Positions 24,142-32,074 of a stretch of 32,074 nt of DNA are shown piece by piece. The translations under genes and the position numbers were made by a program. Under the pieces are notes generated by a model that saw only the letters and a program-made list of their open reading frames with translations, searched no databases and had not been told where the DNA came from. Source of the DNA: an uncultured Halieaceae bacterium (GTDB lineage Bacteria; Pseudomonadota; Gammaproteobacteria; Pseudomonadales; Halieaceae); contig CAJXCR010000015.1 in the NCBI GenBank assembly GCA_913051825.1, positions 1 through 32,074 of the forward strand, read 5' to 3'. Position 1 is the first letter of the stretch; every line of letters begins with the position of its first letter.

Positions 24142-24177
24142 ATTTCTTAAATAAATTGATCAAATCTCTTAAGAAAT
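24142..24177 (+). terminator. AT-rich inverted repeat after yaaA, possible weak terminator
   Basis: ATTTCTTAA (24142-24150) and TTAAGAAAT (24169-24177) match exactly over 9 bp with an 18-nt loop, 2 nt after the yaaA stop. T-rich sequence follows from 24185. The stem is almost pure A-T, so any termination would be weak. Confidence 0.3.
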
Positions 24178-24202
24178 TAAAGCTTGTTTTGTTTAGATTA
24201 AT

Positions 24203-24793
24203 ATGAGGTTAAAGGAATTCTCCCAAGCATGTGAGAATAATAAAAACCCGATTCTAAATGCCCTAAAGAAATATTTTTTAGATGTCAGTAAGGTGCTGGA
24301 AGTTGGGTCAGGAACCGGGCAACACGCAATGTATTTTGCTGACCAGCTCAATTGGCTTACTTGGCAGCCCACAGAAATAAAGGGAAGGCTTTCGATTTTG
24401 CAAGATAATTGCAAATTGAGTTCGCGGGATAATTTATGTTCTCCGTTGGTCCTCAATATATTTGAACCCTGGCGCAAAATGCAATTGGATGCGGTTTTTT
24501 CTGCCAATACTTTACATATTGTCCCAGTTGCCGGGATAGAGGCGATTTTTTCTGGAATCGCACCAAATATTTCGTCTGGATTTAGAATTGCTATCTACGG
24601 ACCCTTCAAATACGAAGGTGAATATACTTCTGAGAGTAATGCTACTTTTGATAAGTGGCTGCGTAGTCAAAATTTAGATAGCGGGATACGTGATTTTGAA
24701 TTGGTCAATCAAAAGGCACGGAATGTTGGACTAAAACTGATAGAAGACTGCGTGATGCCAGCTAATAATCAGCTATTAGTTTTTGGCGCTTAA
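24203..24793 (+). CDS. DUF938 SAM-dependent methyltransferase-like protein
   Basis: A 196-aa class I methyltransferase fold of the DUF938 family. The start motif FSQACENNKNPILNALKKYF is typical, followed by the SAM-binding LEVGSGTGQHAMYFA (32-46) and LTWQPTE. Later come the NTLHIVP segment, an IYGPFKYEGEYTSESNATFDKWLR stretch and a C-terminal NNQLLVFGA. The substrate is unknown for the family; human METTL26 belongs to it. The ribosome-binding site is weak. It may be co-transcribed with yaaA if the repeat between them does not stop transcription. Confidence 0.9.
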   Translation: MRLKEFSQACENNKNPILNALKKYFLDVSKVLEVGSGTGQHAMYFADQLNWLTWQPTEIKGRLSILQDNCKLSSRDNLCSPLVLNIFEPWRKMQLDAVFSANTLHIVPVAGIEAIFSGIAPNISSGFRIAIYGPFKYEGEYTSESNATFDKWLRSQNLDSGIRDFELVNQKARNVGLKLIEDCVMPANNQLLVFGA

Positions 24794-24822
24794 ATGATTT
24801 AGCTAGACCCACGTAATATATT

Positions 24823-25962
24823 CTAAGACGTTTTATGAAATGGCAGAAACTCATTAGCCTGAAGACGGTACCTTTCAACATGAGCCGCCTCTTTTTCAGT
24901 AAAATCCTTAACCGCATTAGAGAATTCTCTAGAATCAATAAAATGGTTAGAATAAGTCCTTGTTGGTTTGAAACCGCGCTGAATTTTGTGCTCGCCTTGA
25001 GCACCAGGGTCAAATTTAGAGAGGCCGTGTGTAATGCAGTATTCTATACCTTGATAATAGCAAGCTTCGAAGTGCAAAAAATCATACTCCGCAGTGCAAC
25101 CCCAGTACCTTCCGTACAGAGTATTTGACGATTTGAAATAAAGTGCAGCGGCGACAGGTCGGGAAGTTATTTTAGCGACTGACATCACTACCTGATCGCC
25201 CATTTTAGGCAAGACAGATAAAAAGAAATCCCTGGAAAGATAACCGCCATGCCCGCTTCTTTTTACATATGTCATTTGATAGAAATCATAAAATGCTGAC
25301 CAATATTCTGGTAATATCTCAGATCCGGTTACCATTTCCATCTCAATTGCTTGCTCTTTAACGCGGCTCCGCTCCTTTTTAATATTTTTGCGTTTACGGC
25401 TTACAAAACAAGAAAGATAATCCTGGAAGTCGCTGTAATTTTGGTTAAACCAGTGGAACTGAACTGCCGTACGTTGATGGCAATTTAGTTCAGTCAGTAA
25501 ATCTGAATCTGTAGCACTGGGAAATAAAATATGCCAAGAGCTAATTTTCTCCGATGCACAAAAATCTTTGATCCAGTCTACAATATGGACCCACACCTTT
25601 CTGCTATCTATACCTTCAGCTACAAGCAGCCGGGGGCCAGTTGCTGGCGTGAATGGAATGCCGGAAAGTAGTTTAGGATAATAGGATATTCCAGAACGTT
25701 GCCATGCATCGGCCCAAGACCAATCGAAAACGTATTCTCCATAGGAGTGAGTTTTTAGATAACAAGGCATAAACCCCACCAAATCACCTTCGTTACCAAC
25801 AGTAATATGAAAGGGCTGCCAACCGGAATCAGCGGTTGTGCACCCAGAGCTTTCAAGACCGACTAAAAATTCGTGTTGTAAAAAAGGATAATCATTTGGA
25901 ATCCAAGAATTCCATCTAGGTTTTGTCACATCCAGTAAAGATTTTACGATCTCGATTTGCAT
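24823..25962 (-). CDS. FemAB/GNAT-like acyltransferase of the DUF482 family
   Basis: A 379-aa protein of the peptidogalycan biosynthesis/DUF482 (PF04339) family, a two-domain GNAT relative of FemAB aminoacyltransferases. Family stretches are WNSWIPNDYPFLQHEFLVGLESSGC near the start, FDWSWADAWQRSGISYYPKLLSGIPFTPATGPRLLV, QFHWFNQNYSDFQDYLSCFVSRKRKNIKKER, and the C-terminal FDPGAQGEHKIQRGFKPTRTYSNHFI. The true acyl donor and acceptor are unknown. It starts 11 nt after ubiA on the same strand and so appears to be the third gene of a ubiC-ubiA operon. No signal peptide or membrane helix is seen. Confidence 0.88.
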   Translation of the reverse strand: MQIEIVKSLLDVTKPRWNSWIPNDYPFLQHEFLVGLESSGCTTADSGWQPFHITVGNEGDLVGFMPCYLKTHSYGEYVFDWSWADAWQRSGISYYPKLLSGIPFTPATGPRLLVAEGIDSRKVWVHIVDWIKDFCASEKISSWHILFPSATDSDLLTELNCHQRTAVQFHWFNQNYSDFQDYLSCFVSRKRKNIKKERSRVKEQAIEMEMVTGSEILPEYWSAFYDFYQMTYVKRSGHGGYLSRDFFLSVLPKMGDQVVMSVAKITSRPVAAALYFKSSNTLYGRYWGCTAEYDFLHFEACYYQGIEYCITHGLSKFDPGAQGEHKIQRGFKPTRTYSNHFIDSREFSNAVKDFTEKEAAHVERYRLQANEFLPFHKTS

Positions 25963-25973
25963 AAAATTATTTC

Positions 25974-26846
25974 TTATAAAGAATAGCGATATCCGTAGTC
26001 AAAAATAATCCCCAGCAAAATACAAATCCCTACCCAATTGTTGTGCTTGAAAGCCTTAAAACAATCTCGTCGTTCACGATGTCTTATTAAATAAAGATGA
26101 TATAGAAATAATGTAGCCACCAGAAAGATTGAAAACATGTAAACTAATCCCAAGCTAAATTCATTAGCAACCAAAAAAAGACATAAGAGGCAAGCCAGCT
26201 GGAGTAAACTAATAATATGCCTGTCGGCTTCGTCAAAAAGAATTGCTGTTGACTTAATGCCAATTTTAAGATCATCTTCCCTATCAACCATGGCGTATTG
26301 GGTATCGTAGACCACAACCCAGAACAAATTCGCTAATAGAAGTACCCAAGCCCCTAAGGGGACGCTGGCTTTTTGAGCTGCAAATGCCATGGGTATTCCC
26401 CAGGAAAAAGCAACACCCAGGCCCAGTTGTGGGAGATTAGTGTATCTTTTAAGAAAAGGATAAATACTTGCAAGCACTAATGCGAATATCGATAGTTTTA
26501 TCGTTAGTAGATTAGTTTGCAGTACAAGCAAAAAGGAAAGGAATATTAATACCAGAAACAGGCTAAAGGCTTCTTTATGTGATACGGCGCCCGTTACCAA
26601 CGGGCGGGAAACAGTACGCTCGACAAAACCATCTATGTTTCTGTCTGCAAAGTCATTAACAATACACCCAGCAGATCGCATTAGAAAAGTTCCTAGCGTA
26701 AAGATTAGGAAAGGCTTGACCCCTGGCCAGCCTCCCGAAGCTATCCATAAAGCCCATAGAGTTGGCCAAAGCAGCAATAGTGCCCCAATCGGTTTATCTA
26801 GTCGAATTAACCTGATAAGAGCAATGACCTTATTTTTCTTACACAT
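25974..26846 (-). CDS. ubiA: 4-hydroxybenzoate polyprenyltransferase
   Basis: A 290-aa integral membrane prenyltransferase that joins 4-hydroxybenzoate to the polyprenyl tail in ubiquinone synthesis. Both Mg-diphosphate Asp motifs are present: NDFADRNID (64-72), followed by the ERTVSRPLVTG stretch, and YDTQYAMVDREDD (180-192). The opening RLDKPIGALLLLWPTLWALWIA is characteristic of UbiA. About eight or nine hydrophobic helices are visible. It lies 75 nt after ubiC and 11 nt before the DUF482 gene, all on minus, which fits one operon from 4-hydroxybenzoate formation to its prenylation. Confidence 0.96.
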   Translation of the reverse strand: MCKKNKVIALIRLIRLDKPIGALLLLWPTLWALWIASGGWPGVKPFLIFTLGTFLMRSAGCIVNDFADRNIDGFVERTVSRPLVTGAVSHKEAFSLFLVLIFLSFLLVLQTNLLTIKLSIFALVLASIYPFLKRYTNLPQLGLGVAFSWGIPMAFAAQKASVPLGAWVLLLANLFWVVVYDTQYAMVDREDDLKIGIKSTAILFDEADRHIISLLQLACLLCLFLVANEFSLGLVYMFSIFLVATLFLYHLYLIRHRERRDCFKAFKHNNWVGICILLGIIFDYGYRYSL

Positions 26847-26921
26847 CTAGCATTCTGCTATACAAAAATATTTAGTTTGCAATTTCCTGATTATTCCTCG
26901 ATGGATTTTTTCTTTATTTAC

Positions 26922-27551
26922 TTATTTGATCGTGTTTAGAGTCCATGGCTCAAAGGTGTTTAGAAAAATCTCAGACACAATTATTTTATTTGAGGAAATT
27001 GAAAAACACGATCTGCGTCCCCAAACTGGGTTGGTTTGAAAAAATTCTTGAGGCAGATAAGGGTTATTTCCCGAGATAAGTGCAACCTCAAAAGAGCTGC
27101 GAAAGATTCCAGGCGTATCAAAAAGTGTTGCGCCAAGAGAGTTGTCACCTAGGTTCTGTAAGTGCGATAGCGGCCCTTCAATTGCAATTTTTGGTATGAT
27201 GCTGCGAGCAAAAACCACTGGCCTTTTATCTAGGCATAAAATGACCTTTCGAATAAGGGCTTTGTCGTTACCACTATTTTCGAGTAATGCAATCTCACTC
27301 TCTAAAGGGAGAGTCCATGATTGACTCAGTGGTTTTACCGAAAAGACTTCCTTATAAAAGTTAATTAATCTATCAGTTAATGATGCTTCATCTAACAACC
27401 AATCACTAACCGACTGAAGAAGATTTTTGTCATTAAAATTATCTACAGATACCCATAGGGGTTCGATACTTTCTTGATCCGGCCCTGCTTTCACTGCTGA
27501 TACCCAGCTAACAATTTCGAGCAGGATGATTGATACTGCCGAAGGTTGCAA
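26922..27551 (-). CDS. ubiC: Chorismate lyase
   Basis: Chorismate pyruvate-lyase makes 4-hydroxybenzoate for ubiquinone. Counted from TTG 27551, the active-site residues match E. coli UbiC Arg76 and Glu155 as Arg101 (LIRKVIL) and Glu194 (VSEIFL). Other marks are VSDWLLDEASLTDRLI (48-63), VVFARSIIPK, LGATLF and VWGRRSCFSI. At 209 aa it is longer than E. coli UbiC (165). The first 30 or so residues are unlike the family, so the true start may be further in; GTG 27494 is one option, but no site has a convincing ribosome-binding sequence. UbiA follows on the same strand. Confidence 0.9.
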   Translation of the reverse strand: MQPSAVSIILLEIVSWVSAVKAGPDQESIEPLWVSVDNFNDKNLLQSVSDWLLDEASLTDRLINFYKEVFSVKPLSQSWTLPLESEIALLENSGNDKALIRKVILCLDKRPVVFARSIIPKIAIEGPLSHLQNLGDNSLGATLFDTPGIFRSSFEVALISGNNPYLPQEFFQTNPVWGRRSCFSISSNKIIVSEIFLNTFEPWTLNTIK

Positions 27552-27650
27552 GCAAATTGGACTTGAACTTTATGAGAGTTATCGCTAGTGTCCGCAATCA
27601 TTTTATTAAGTCTAGTAATCAAAAGTTGTTTTTCACAATCGAGAGTCAGG

Positions 27651-27665
27651 CCTAGATATTCTAGG
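27651..27665. repeat. Palindrome upstream of the rubredoxin gene
   Basis: CCTAGA-TAT-TCTAGG is a perfect 6-bp inverted repeat with a 3-nt centre, 31 nt before the start of the rubredoxin fusion and 99 nt before the divergent ubiC start. It could be an operator or a leader hairpin. Confidence 0.4.
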
Positions 27666-27696
27666 GCCTTAGTAAAATTAAGGAGAACTGTGCCGT

Positions 27697-29064
27697 ATGG
27701 CCAAGTGGGAATGTATAGTTTGCGGTTTAATTTATGACGAAGCTGAGGGCTGGCCAGATGACGGCATTGCCGCTGGAACCCTTTGGAAGGATGTCCCTGA
27801 GGATTGGTTGTGTCCGGATTGCGGTGTTGGTAAGGAAGATTTTGAACTTATTGAGGGAGATGTTGAAGAAAATTCATCTTCGGCAAGCGATGAGGCCGAT
27901 CCTGCGGCAAATAAATCGGTAGTTATTATTGGCACTGGTTTAGCTGGTTATGGTCTTGCTAAGGAGTTTAGAAAGTTAGATGAGAATACAAAACTGGTAC
28001 TAATCACGTCGGATGATGGAGCATCTTATTCAAAACCAATGCTTTCGACTGGCTACACTAAAGATACTTCAGCCGAAGATCTAGCTCAGCTTGATGCTGA
28101 TGGAATGGCAGAGCAACTTGGTGCGTCAGTTCTAAAAAATGCAAATGTGGTCGGAATTGATCTTGACCGCAGGGTAGTCCAAATAGAAGACCGGGAAGAA
28201 ATTAGTTACGGAAAACTAGTTCTGGCAATAGGTTCGGAGACAATTACACCGAGCATTGAAGGCGATGCATTAGAGCGAGTTTTTTCGGTGAATGATCTTT
28301 TAGATTATGCTTCTTATCGCAGGGCTATATCTGAGCACAATGTCAAGAAGGTTTGCATTATTGGTGCAGGGTTAATTGGTTGTGAATTTGCGAATGATCT
28401 ATTAAACGGGGGATTTGAAGTCGATATTGTTGATCCAATGCCACAATGCTTGCCCGCTCTTCTGCCGGAGTCGGCTGCCCGTGCTTTGGAAGAAGCCCTT
28501 ACCTCCCATGGTGCCAACTTTTATTTTGGTCCTCACGTTACTTCTGTAAATCACGTTGATGGCCGACTATCAGTTACATTAAGTAATGGCAATACTTTGC
28601 TAGCCGATCTCGTGGTATCAGCCGTTGGGGTCAGGTCGCGCACAGATCTCGCCAAAACCGCTGGAATAGATGTAGGCCGTGGCATCAAGACTAATCAACA
28701 ATTGCAAACCTCTAATAGTAATGTTTTTGCTTTAGGAGATTGCGCAGAAGTTTGTGGCCATGTACTAGTTTATGTCGCTCCACTTATGGCGGCAGCTAAA
28801 GCATTAGCTCGAACGCTTTCGGGTCAACCTACAGACGTTAAATATCCAGCTATGCCCGTTACAATAAAAACTCCCATATGTCCGGTAGTAGTTTCTCCGC
28901 CGCCAAAGGACTCGGAAGGAGTTTGGTCTATGCTTGAAGAAGGTTTGAATATAAGAGCGGAATATCGCAATTCTAGTGGAGATTTGCTGGGATTTGCTCT
29001 GACCGGTGATGCCGCTAAGGCTCGCATGGAGCTACAAAAATTATTACCGCCCATCTTATCCTGA
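27697..29064 (+). CDS. Rubredoxin-rubredoxin reductase fusion (FAD, NAD(P)H-dependent)
   Basis: A 455-aa fusion of an electron carrier and its reductase. Residues 1-52 are a rubredoxin with iron ligands Cys6, Cys9, Cys39 and Cys42 (ECIVCG and LCPDCGVGK). An acidic Ser/Asp/Glu-rich linker (about 53-72) leads to an AlkT/RubB-type flavoprotein. That part has FAD GTGLAG (79-84), NAD GAGLIG (223-228) and the second FAD motif NVFALGDC (342-349). It should move electrons from NAD(P)H to the rubredoxin iron, feeding an alkane hydroxylase or an oxidative-stress reductase; neither is in the window. AAGGAGAA lies 12 nt before the ATG. In Pseudomonas the two parts are separate genes in the same neighbourhood as ubiC-ubiA. 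It converges on recG with a 7-nt gap. Confidence 0.94.
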   Translation: MAKWECIVCGLIYDEAEGWPDDGIAAGTLWKDVPEDWLCPDCGVGKEDFELIEGDVEENSSSASDEADPAANKSVVIIGTGLAGYGLAKEFRKLDENTKLVLITSDDGASYSKPMLSTGYTKDTSAEDLAQLDADGMAEQLGASVLKNANVVGIDLDRRVVQIEDREEISYGKLVLAIGSETITPSIEGDALERVFSVNDLLDYASYRRAISEHNVKKVCIIGAGLIGCEFANDLLNGGFEVDIVDPMPQCLPALLPESAARALEEALTSHGANFYFGPHVTSVNHVDGRLSVTLSNGNTLLADLVVSAVGVRSRTDLAKTAGIDVGRGIKTNQQLQTSNSNVFALGDCAEVCGHVLVYVAPLMAAAKALARTLSGQPTDVKYPAMPVTIKTPICPVVVSPPPKDSEGVWSMLEEGLNIRAEYRNSSGDLLGFALTGDAAKARMELQKLLPPILS

Positions 29065-29071
29065 ATATAAT

Positions 29072-31147
29072 TTAAACTTTTCCAAACTCTTCGCCACCCC
29101 GTATCCATCTGTCAATTAGCGGTGGGACAATATGTGGCGCCTCCTTAAGAATTTGCGGCGCAATCTCTGAAACTCTTTCGAGGAGTAAATCATGTTTTGG
29201 AAGTTGCGCAATTTTAAACATCATCAATCCGGTTTGTTTTGTACCGAGCACCTCACCTGGGCCGCGGAATTCAAGATCTTTTTCAGCTATATAAAATCCA
29301 TCGGTGCTATCTCGAATAACTTCTAACCGGTGTTTACTTGCAATACTTAACGGTTGTTTATAAAGAAGGACGCAATGACTTTTGGTATTACCTCTACCGA
29401 TTCGACCTCGAAGTTGATGCAGTTGTGCGAGACCTAGTCGTTCCGGATTTTCGATTATCATAAGGCTGGCATTTGGCACATCGACACCTACTTCTATCAC
29501 GGTGGTAGATACTAAGAGATTTATCTTTCCACTAATGAACGAGGACATAATTTCCTTTTTTTCATTCTGATTTAACTTTCCATGTATCAATCCAACACTA
29601 ATATCTGGAAGGGCAAGTCGAAGTGAAGCTGCGGTCTTCTCTGCGGCTTCTGCCTCAAGTGCGTCACTTTCTTCGATCAAAGTGCAAACCCAGTAAGCTT
29701 GCCTTTGAGTTCTGCAGGCAGCCGCTACTCTAGATATAACTTTATTCCTCCTTTGATTTTCTATTAGCACAGTTTGGATTTTCTGACGACCTGGAGGCAT
29801 TTCATCAATAACAGAACAGTCTAGGTCTGCGTATGCCATCATTGACAATGTTCTTGGAATTGGAGTGGCTGTCATGACGAGCTGATGGGCTTGATAAGGT
29901 CTAGCTTTTTCTGTTAGTGCTAATCTTTGATGAACGCCGAATCGATGTTGTTCATCTATTATTACGAGGCCAAGCTTTGCGAATATTACGTTCTTTTGGA
30001 AAAGTGCATGTGTTCCAATCACAATATTAGCCTTATTTTCTTTTAAGTCATCGAGCACAGTTTTTCGCTCTGTGCCTTTTGTTTCTCCAGATAGTTGACT
30101 CACCTTTATTCCAAGAGGATCTAGCCAATTCGTAAAATTCCGTGCATGTTGGTCCGCCAAGATCTCTGTTGGAGCCATTACTGCAACCTGGAATTTGTTG
30201 ATTATCGCAAGCAAGGCAGCTACAGCTGCTACTAACGTTTTTCCTGATCCGACATCCCCTTGAATAAGTCGCAGCATAGGCCGATTACTAGCCAGGTCAG
30301 ATATGATTTCATCTATAGATCTTTTTTGCGCGTTAGTAAGCTTAAACGGTAGAGATTGTAAAAACGACGCAATCTTCGTCGAATTGTCCTTTATTCTTGG
30401 GGCTTTGACTTCCTGAAATTTGTCCCTAACCTTTCGAAGGGATAGGTTGTGGGCAATCAATTCTTCTAGAGCTAATCTTTCTTGAGCAGGATGATTGCCT
30501 GCCATTAAATCTCTTTGAGATGCATTGACGGGAGGCGCGTGAAGAAACACAAGGGCGCTAGTTATATCAAAATTAAGCTCTGCAGAAATATTTGCTAATA
30601 GATCTTTAGGTGGATGAGTGCTCAAAAAATTTAGGGCTTGCTCTATCAAGTTACGCCACGTATTTTGACCCATTCCTTCAGTTGAAGGATAAATTGGAGT
30701 TAATCTTGATTCACTCGGCTCTCCTGAAGTACTAAAAATACGATATTCCGGATGATAAAGTTCTGGGCTTCCCCCGACATGCCTAACTTGACCAAAGCAA
30801 CGGAGTATTTTTCCAGTGGTTAAGTTCGCGCTCTGAGAGCTACTGAAATTAAAGAATCTAATTGTTGCTATACCAGTTTTATCCTCTAGCTTTATGATAA
30901 GGCTGCGCCTTCCTCTGAAGACTATGTTAGATAATTTAATGGTGCCTTCTATCAATGCTTCAGTGCCATGCTGTAAAGCAGCGATCGCCGTAATCTTTGT
31001 CCTATCCTGATATCTGAAAGGCAAATGGAAAAGCAGGTCTTCAATAGAAATTATTCCAAATTTAGATAGTTTCTCCTTAATTTTTGGTCCGACCCCTCGC
31101 AGCACCCCCACGGATATTTTTGACAATTGATTGTTCTTGGAAGTCAC
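29072..31147 (-). CDS. recG: ATP-dependent DNA helicase RecG
   Basis: An SF2 branch-migrating helicase that remodels stalled forks and Holliday junctions. It has 691 aa against 693 in E. coli. It shows a helix-hairpin-helix-like start (VLRGVGPKIKEKLSKFGI), an OB-fold wedge domain (about 55-140), Walker A GDVGSGKT (297-304), DEQH (398-401), TATPIPRT (426-433), the VGVDVPNASLMIIENPERLGLAQLHQLRGRIGRG block (553-586) and a C-terminal FRGPGEVLGTKQTG. The start codon is GTG with GAGAG about 10 nt upstream. It is divergent from the SDR-like gene (78 nt) and convergent with the rubredoxin fusion. Confidence 0.97.
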   Translation of the reverse strand: MTSKNNQLSKISVGVLRGVGPKIKEKLSKFGIISIEDLLFHLPFRYQDRTKITAIAALQHGTEALIEGTIKLSNIVFRGRRSLIIKLEDKTGIATIRFFNFSSSQSANLTTGKILRCFGQVRHVGGSPELYHPEYRIFSTSGEPSESRLTPIYPSTEGMGQNTWRNLIEQALNFLSTHPPKDLLANISAELNFDITSALVFLHAPPVNASQRDLMAGNHPAQERLALEELIAHNLSLRKVRDKFQEVKAPRIKDNSTKIASFLQSLPFKLTNAQKRSIDEIISDLASNRPMLRLIQGDVGSGKTLVAAVAALLAIINKFQVAVMAPTEILADQHARNFTNWLDPLGIKVSQLSGETKGTERKTVLDDLKENKANIVIGTHALFQKNVIFAKLGLVIIDEQHRFGVHQRLALTEKARPYQAHQLVMTATPIPRTLSMMAYADLDCSVIDEMPPGRQKIQTVLIENQRRNKVISRVAAACRTQRQAYWVCTLIEESDALEAEAAEKTAASLRLALPDISVGLIHGKLNQNEKKEIMSSFISGKINLLVSTTVIEVGVDVPNASLMIIENPERLGLAQLHQLRGRIGRGNTKSHCVLLYKQPLSIASKHRLEVIRDSTDGFYIAEKDLEFRGPGEVLGTKQTGLMMFKIAQLPKHDLLLERVSEIAPQILKEAPHIVPPLIDRWIRGGEEFGKV

Positions 31148-31225
31148 TTAAGAAAATTCTCTCGATACTGTGGAGTTAAATTTATTAGTTTAGAGGTTAT
31201 AGTGTAACTAAAGGAGTTTATTGAA

Positions 31226-32074
31226 ATGAAGTCAAATATCTGTGTCTTTATTGGTAGTGGAGATCTTGCGGTTCGCAGCGCCAGTTTACTTGGTGACCTA
31301 GGTTTAAGCTTGTATGGAGTATGCCGAAATCCAGATGCTTTACCCTCATTATTTAAAGGTATTGAGGCAGATTACACTCAATTAGAAGCCTTAAATTTTT
31401 TGGAGTTGTTAGCCCCTGACTTTTTGATCGTGACTTTTAAACCACTAAAACCAGATCTTTCAGGCTATAAACAAGGTTTTGTAAATGCAGCACAAAATCT
31501 TATAGATGGCCTTGGAAAACATATACCCAACCTTGTAATTTTCGTTTCGAGCACACGTATATTTGCTGAAAATGATGGGAGATGGATAAATGAACTAAGT
31601 CCTCGCACAAAAACTGACCCACTTGGCAAGTCAATAGTAGAAGCGGAGGAACTTCTGAGCGGAGCTGGCTTACCTCTAGTATCTCTTTACTGCTCTGGCT
31701 TATATGGTTTCCCAACAGATTATCTTGTTAAGCGCGTGAAAGAAGGAGTGTTTACCTCCAAGTCGGAGAAATCCTTCACTAACCGAATTCATCGTCAAGA
31801 TGTGGCTGGAGTCTTCGCATGGTTGATCGGTTCAAAATTGAATCAAGAGCGGCTGCAAAGTGCTTACATCGTCTCTGATAGTTATCCCGCATCTAGAATG
31901 GAGACAGAATTATGGTTATCAGAGAAACTTGGGCTGAGTGAGGACGATAGGAAGAAAGTAGATGTATTACCAACAAGAGGGGGAAATAAACGCTGCGATA
32001 ATGGTCTGCTCCTCACCAGTGGTTATAAATTACTTTACCCGGATTTCAAGTCTGGTTATGGATCCATTTTGGAG
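31226..32074 (+). CDS. NAD(P)-binding Rossmann-fold protein, extended SDR, YeeZ-like (3' end cut by window)
   Basis: An open frame from ATG 31226 to the right edge, at least 283 codons, with AAAGGAG at 31210-31216 as ribosome-binding site. It begins MKSNICVFIGSGDLAVRSASLLGDLG, a dinucleotide-binding beta-alpha-beta in which the usual GxxGxxG is reduced. It then shows VIFVSSTRIFAENDGRWINELSPR (the SST...Y-like segment of epimerase relatives, with Phe at the usual Tyr-Gly site), LVSLYCSGLYG, NRIHRQDVAGVFAWLI and GYKLLYPDFKSGYGSIL. These match E. coli YeeZ over its whole length, so only a few residues are likely to be missing. No reaction is known. The unusual active-site residues suggest it may not be a classical epimerase. 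Confidence 0.85.
   Translation, partial: MKSNICVFIGSGDLAVRSASLLGDLGLSLYGVCRNPDALPSLFKGIEADYTQLEALNFLELLAPDFLIVTFKPLKPDLSGYKQGFVNAAQNLIDGLGKHIPNLVIFVSSTRIFAENDGRWINELSPRTKTDPLGKSIVEAEELLSGAGLPLVSLYCSGLYGFPTDYLVKRVKEGVFTSKSEKSFTNRIHRQDVAGVFAWLIGSKLNQERLQSAYIVSDSYPASRMETELWLSEKLGLSEDDRKKVDVLPTRGGNKRCDNGLLLTSGYKLLYPDFKSGYGSILE

Noticed and set aside
31500-31715. 71-codon minus-strand frame near the right edge
   Set aside because: It is antisense to the well-supported YeeZ-like gene running from 31226 off the window.

Overview
The window looks like a chromosomal segment of a gammaproteobacterium, probably a marine one. It has moderately low GC and short intergenic spaces. The housekeeping genes (GlmS, UvrD, RecG, UbiC, UbiA, RmuC, YaaA) all read as gammaproteobacterial family members. 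The order recG / rubredoxin system / ubiC / ubiA resembles the arrangement I know from Pseudomonas. The organism call is inference; there is no rRNA or other taxonomic marker here, and I found no tRNA, CRISPR array, insertion sequence or phage gene.

Layout. 1-4.9 kb: the 3' end of glmS, a membrane-anchored DUF1330 protein, a PQQ-dependent alcohol dehydrogenase with its own haem c domain, and a convergent aldehyde dehydrogenase. The last two could form an alcohol-to-acid route. 5.2-9.4 kb: a MAPEG membrane protein overlapping a secreted serine hydrolase, then a TonB-dependent receptor. 9.4-15.9 kb: an accessory catabolic region. It has a possibly exported M24 metallopeptidase and a divergent PuuE-like polysaccharide-deacetylase-family hydrolase, then a minus-strand operon of FAD aromatic hydroxylase, arylmalonate decarboxylase/maleate isomerase-like protein, MFS carrier and MhpR-like IclR regulator. 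A near-perfect 14-bp palindrome lies just upstream of the operon.

16.1-20.2 kb: rmuC, a small secreted protein of unknown function, and uvrD. 20.2-23.3 kb: a TRAP transporter split over both strands, with a TakP-like binding protein on plus and the DctQ and DctM permeases on minus. 23.4-24.8 kb: yaaA and a DUF938 methyltransferase. 24.8-27.6 kb: a minus-strand ubiC-ubiA-FemAB-like operon. 27.7-31.1 kb: a fused rubredoxin-rubredoxin reductase converging on recG. The window ends inside a YeeZ-like Rossmann-fold protein.

The most unusual part is the 9.4-15.9 kb catabolic region. Its decarboxylase/isomerase-like enzyme lacks both cysteines used by characterised relatives, no ring-cleavage dioxygenase is present, and the partner genes do not match a pathway I can name. 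A second oddity is how often convergent genes share 3' ends: overlaps of 4, 10 and 11 nt, plus one 7-nt gap, leave no room for ordinary terminators.
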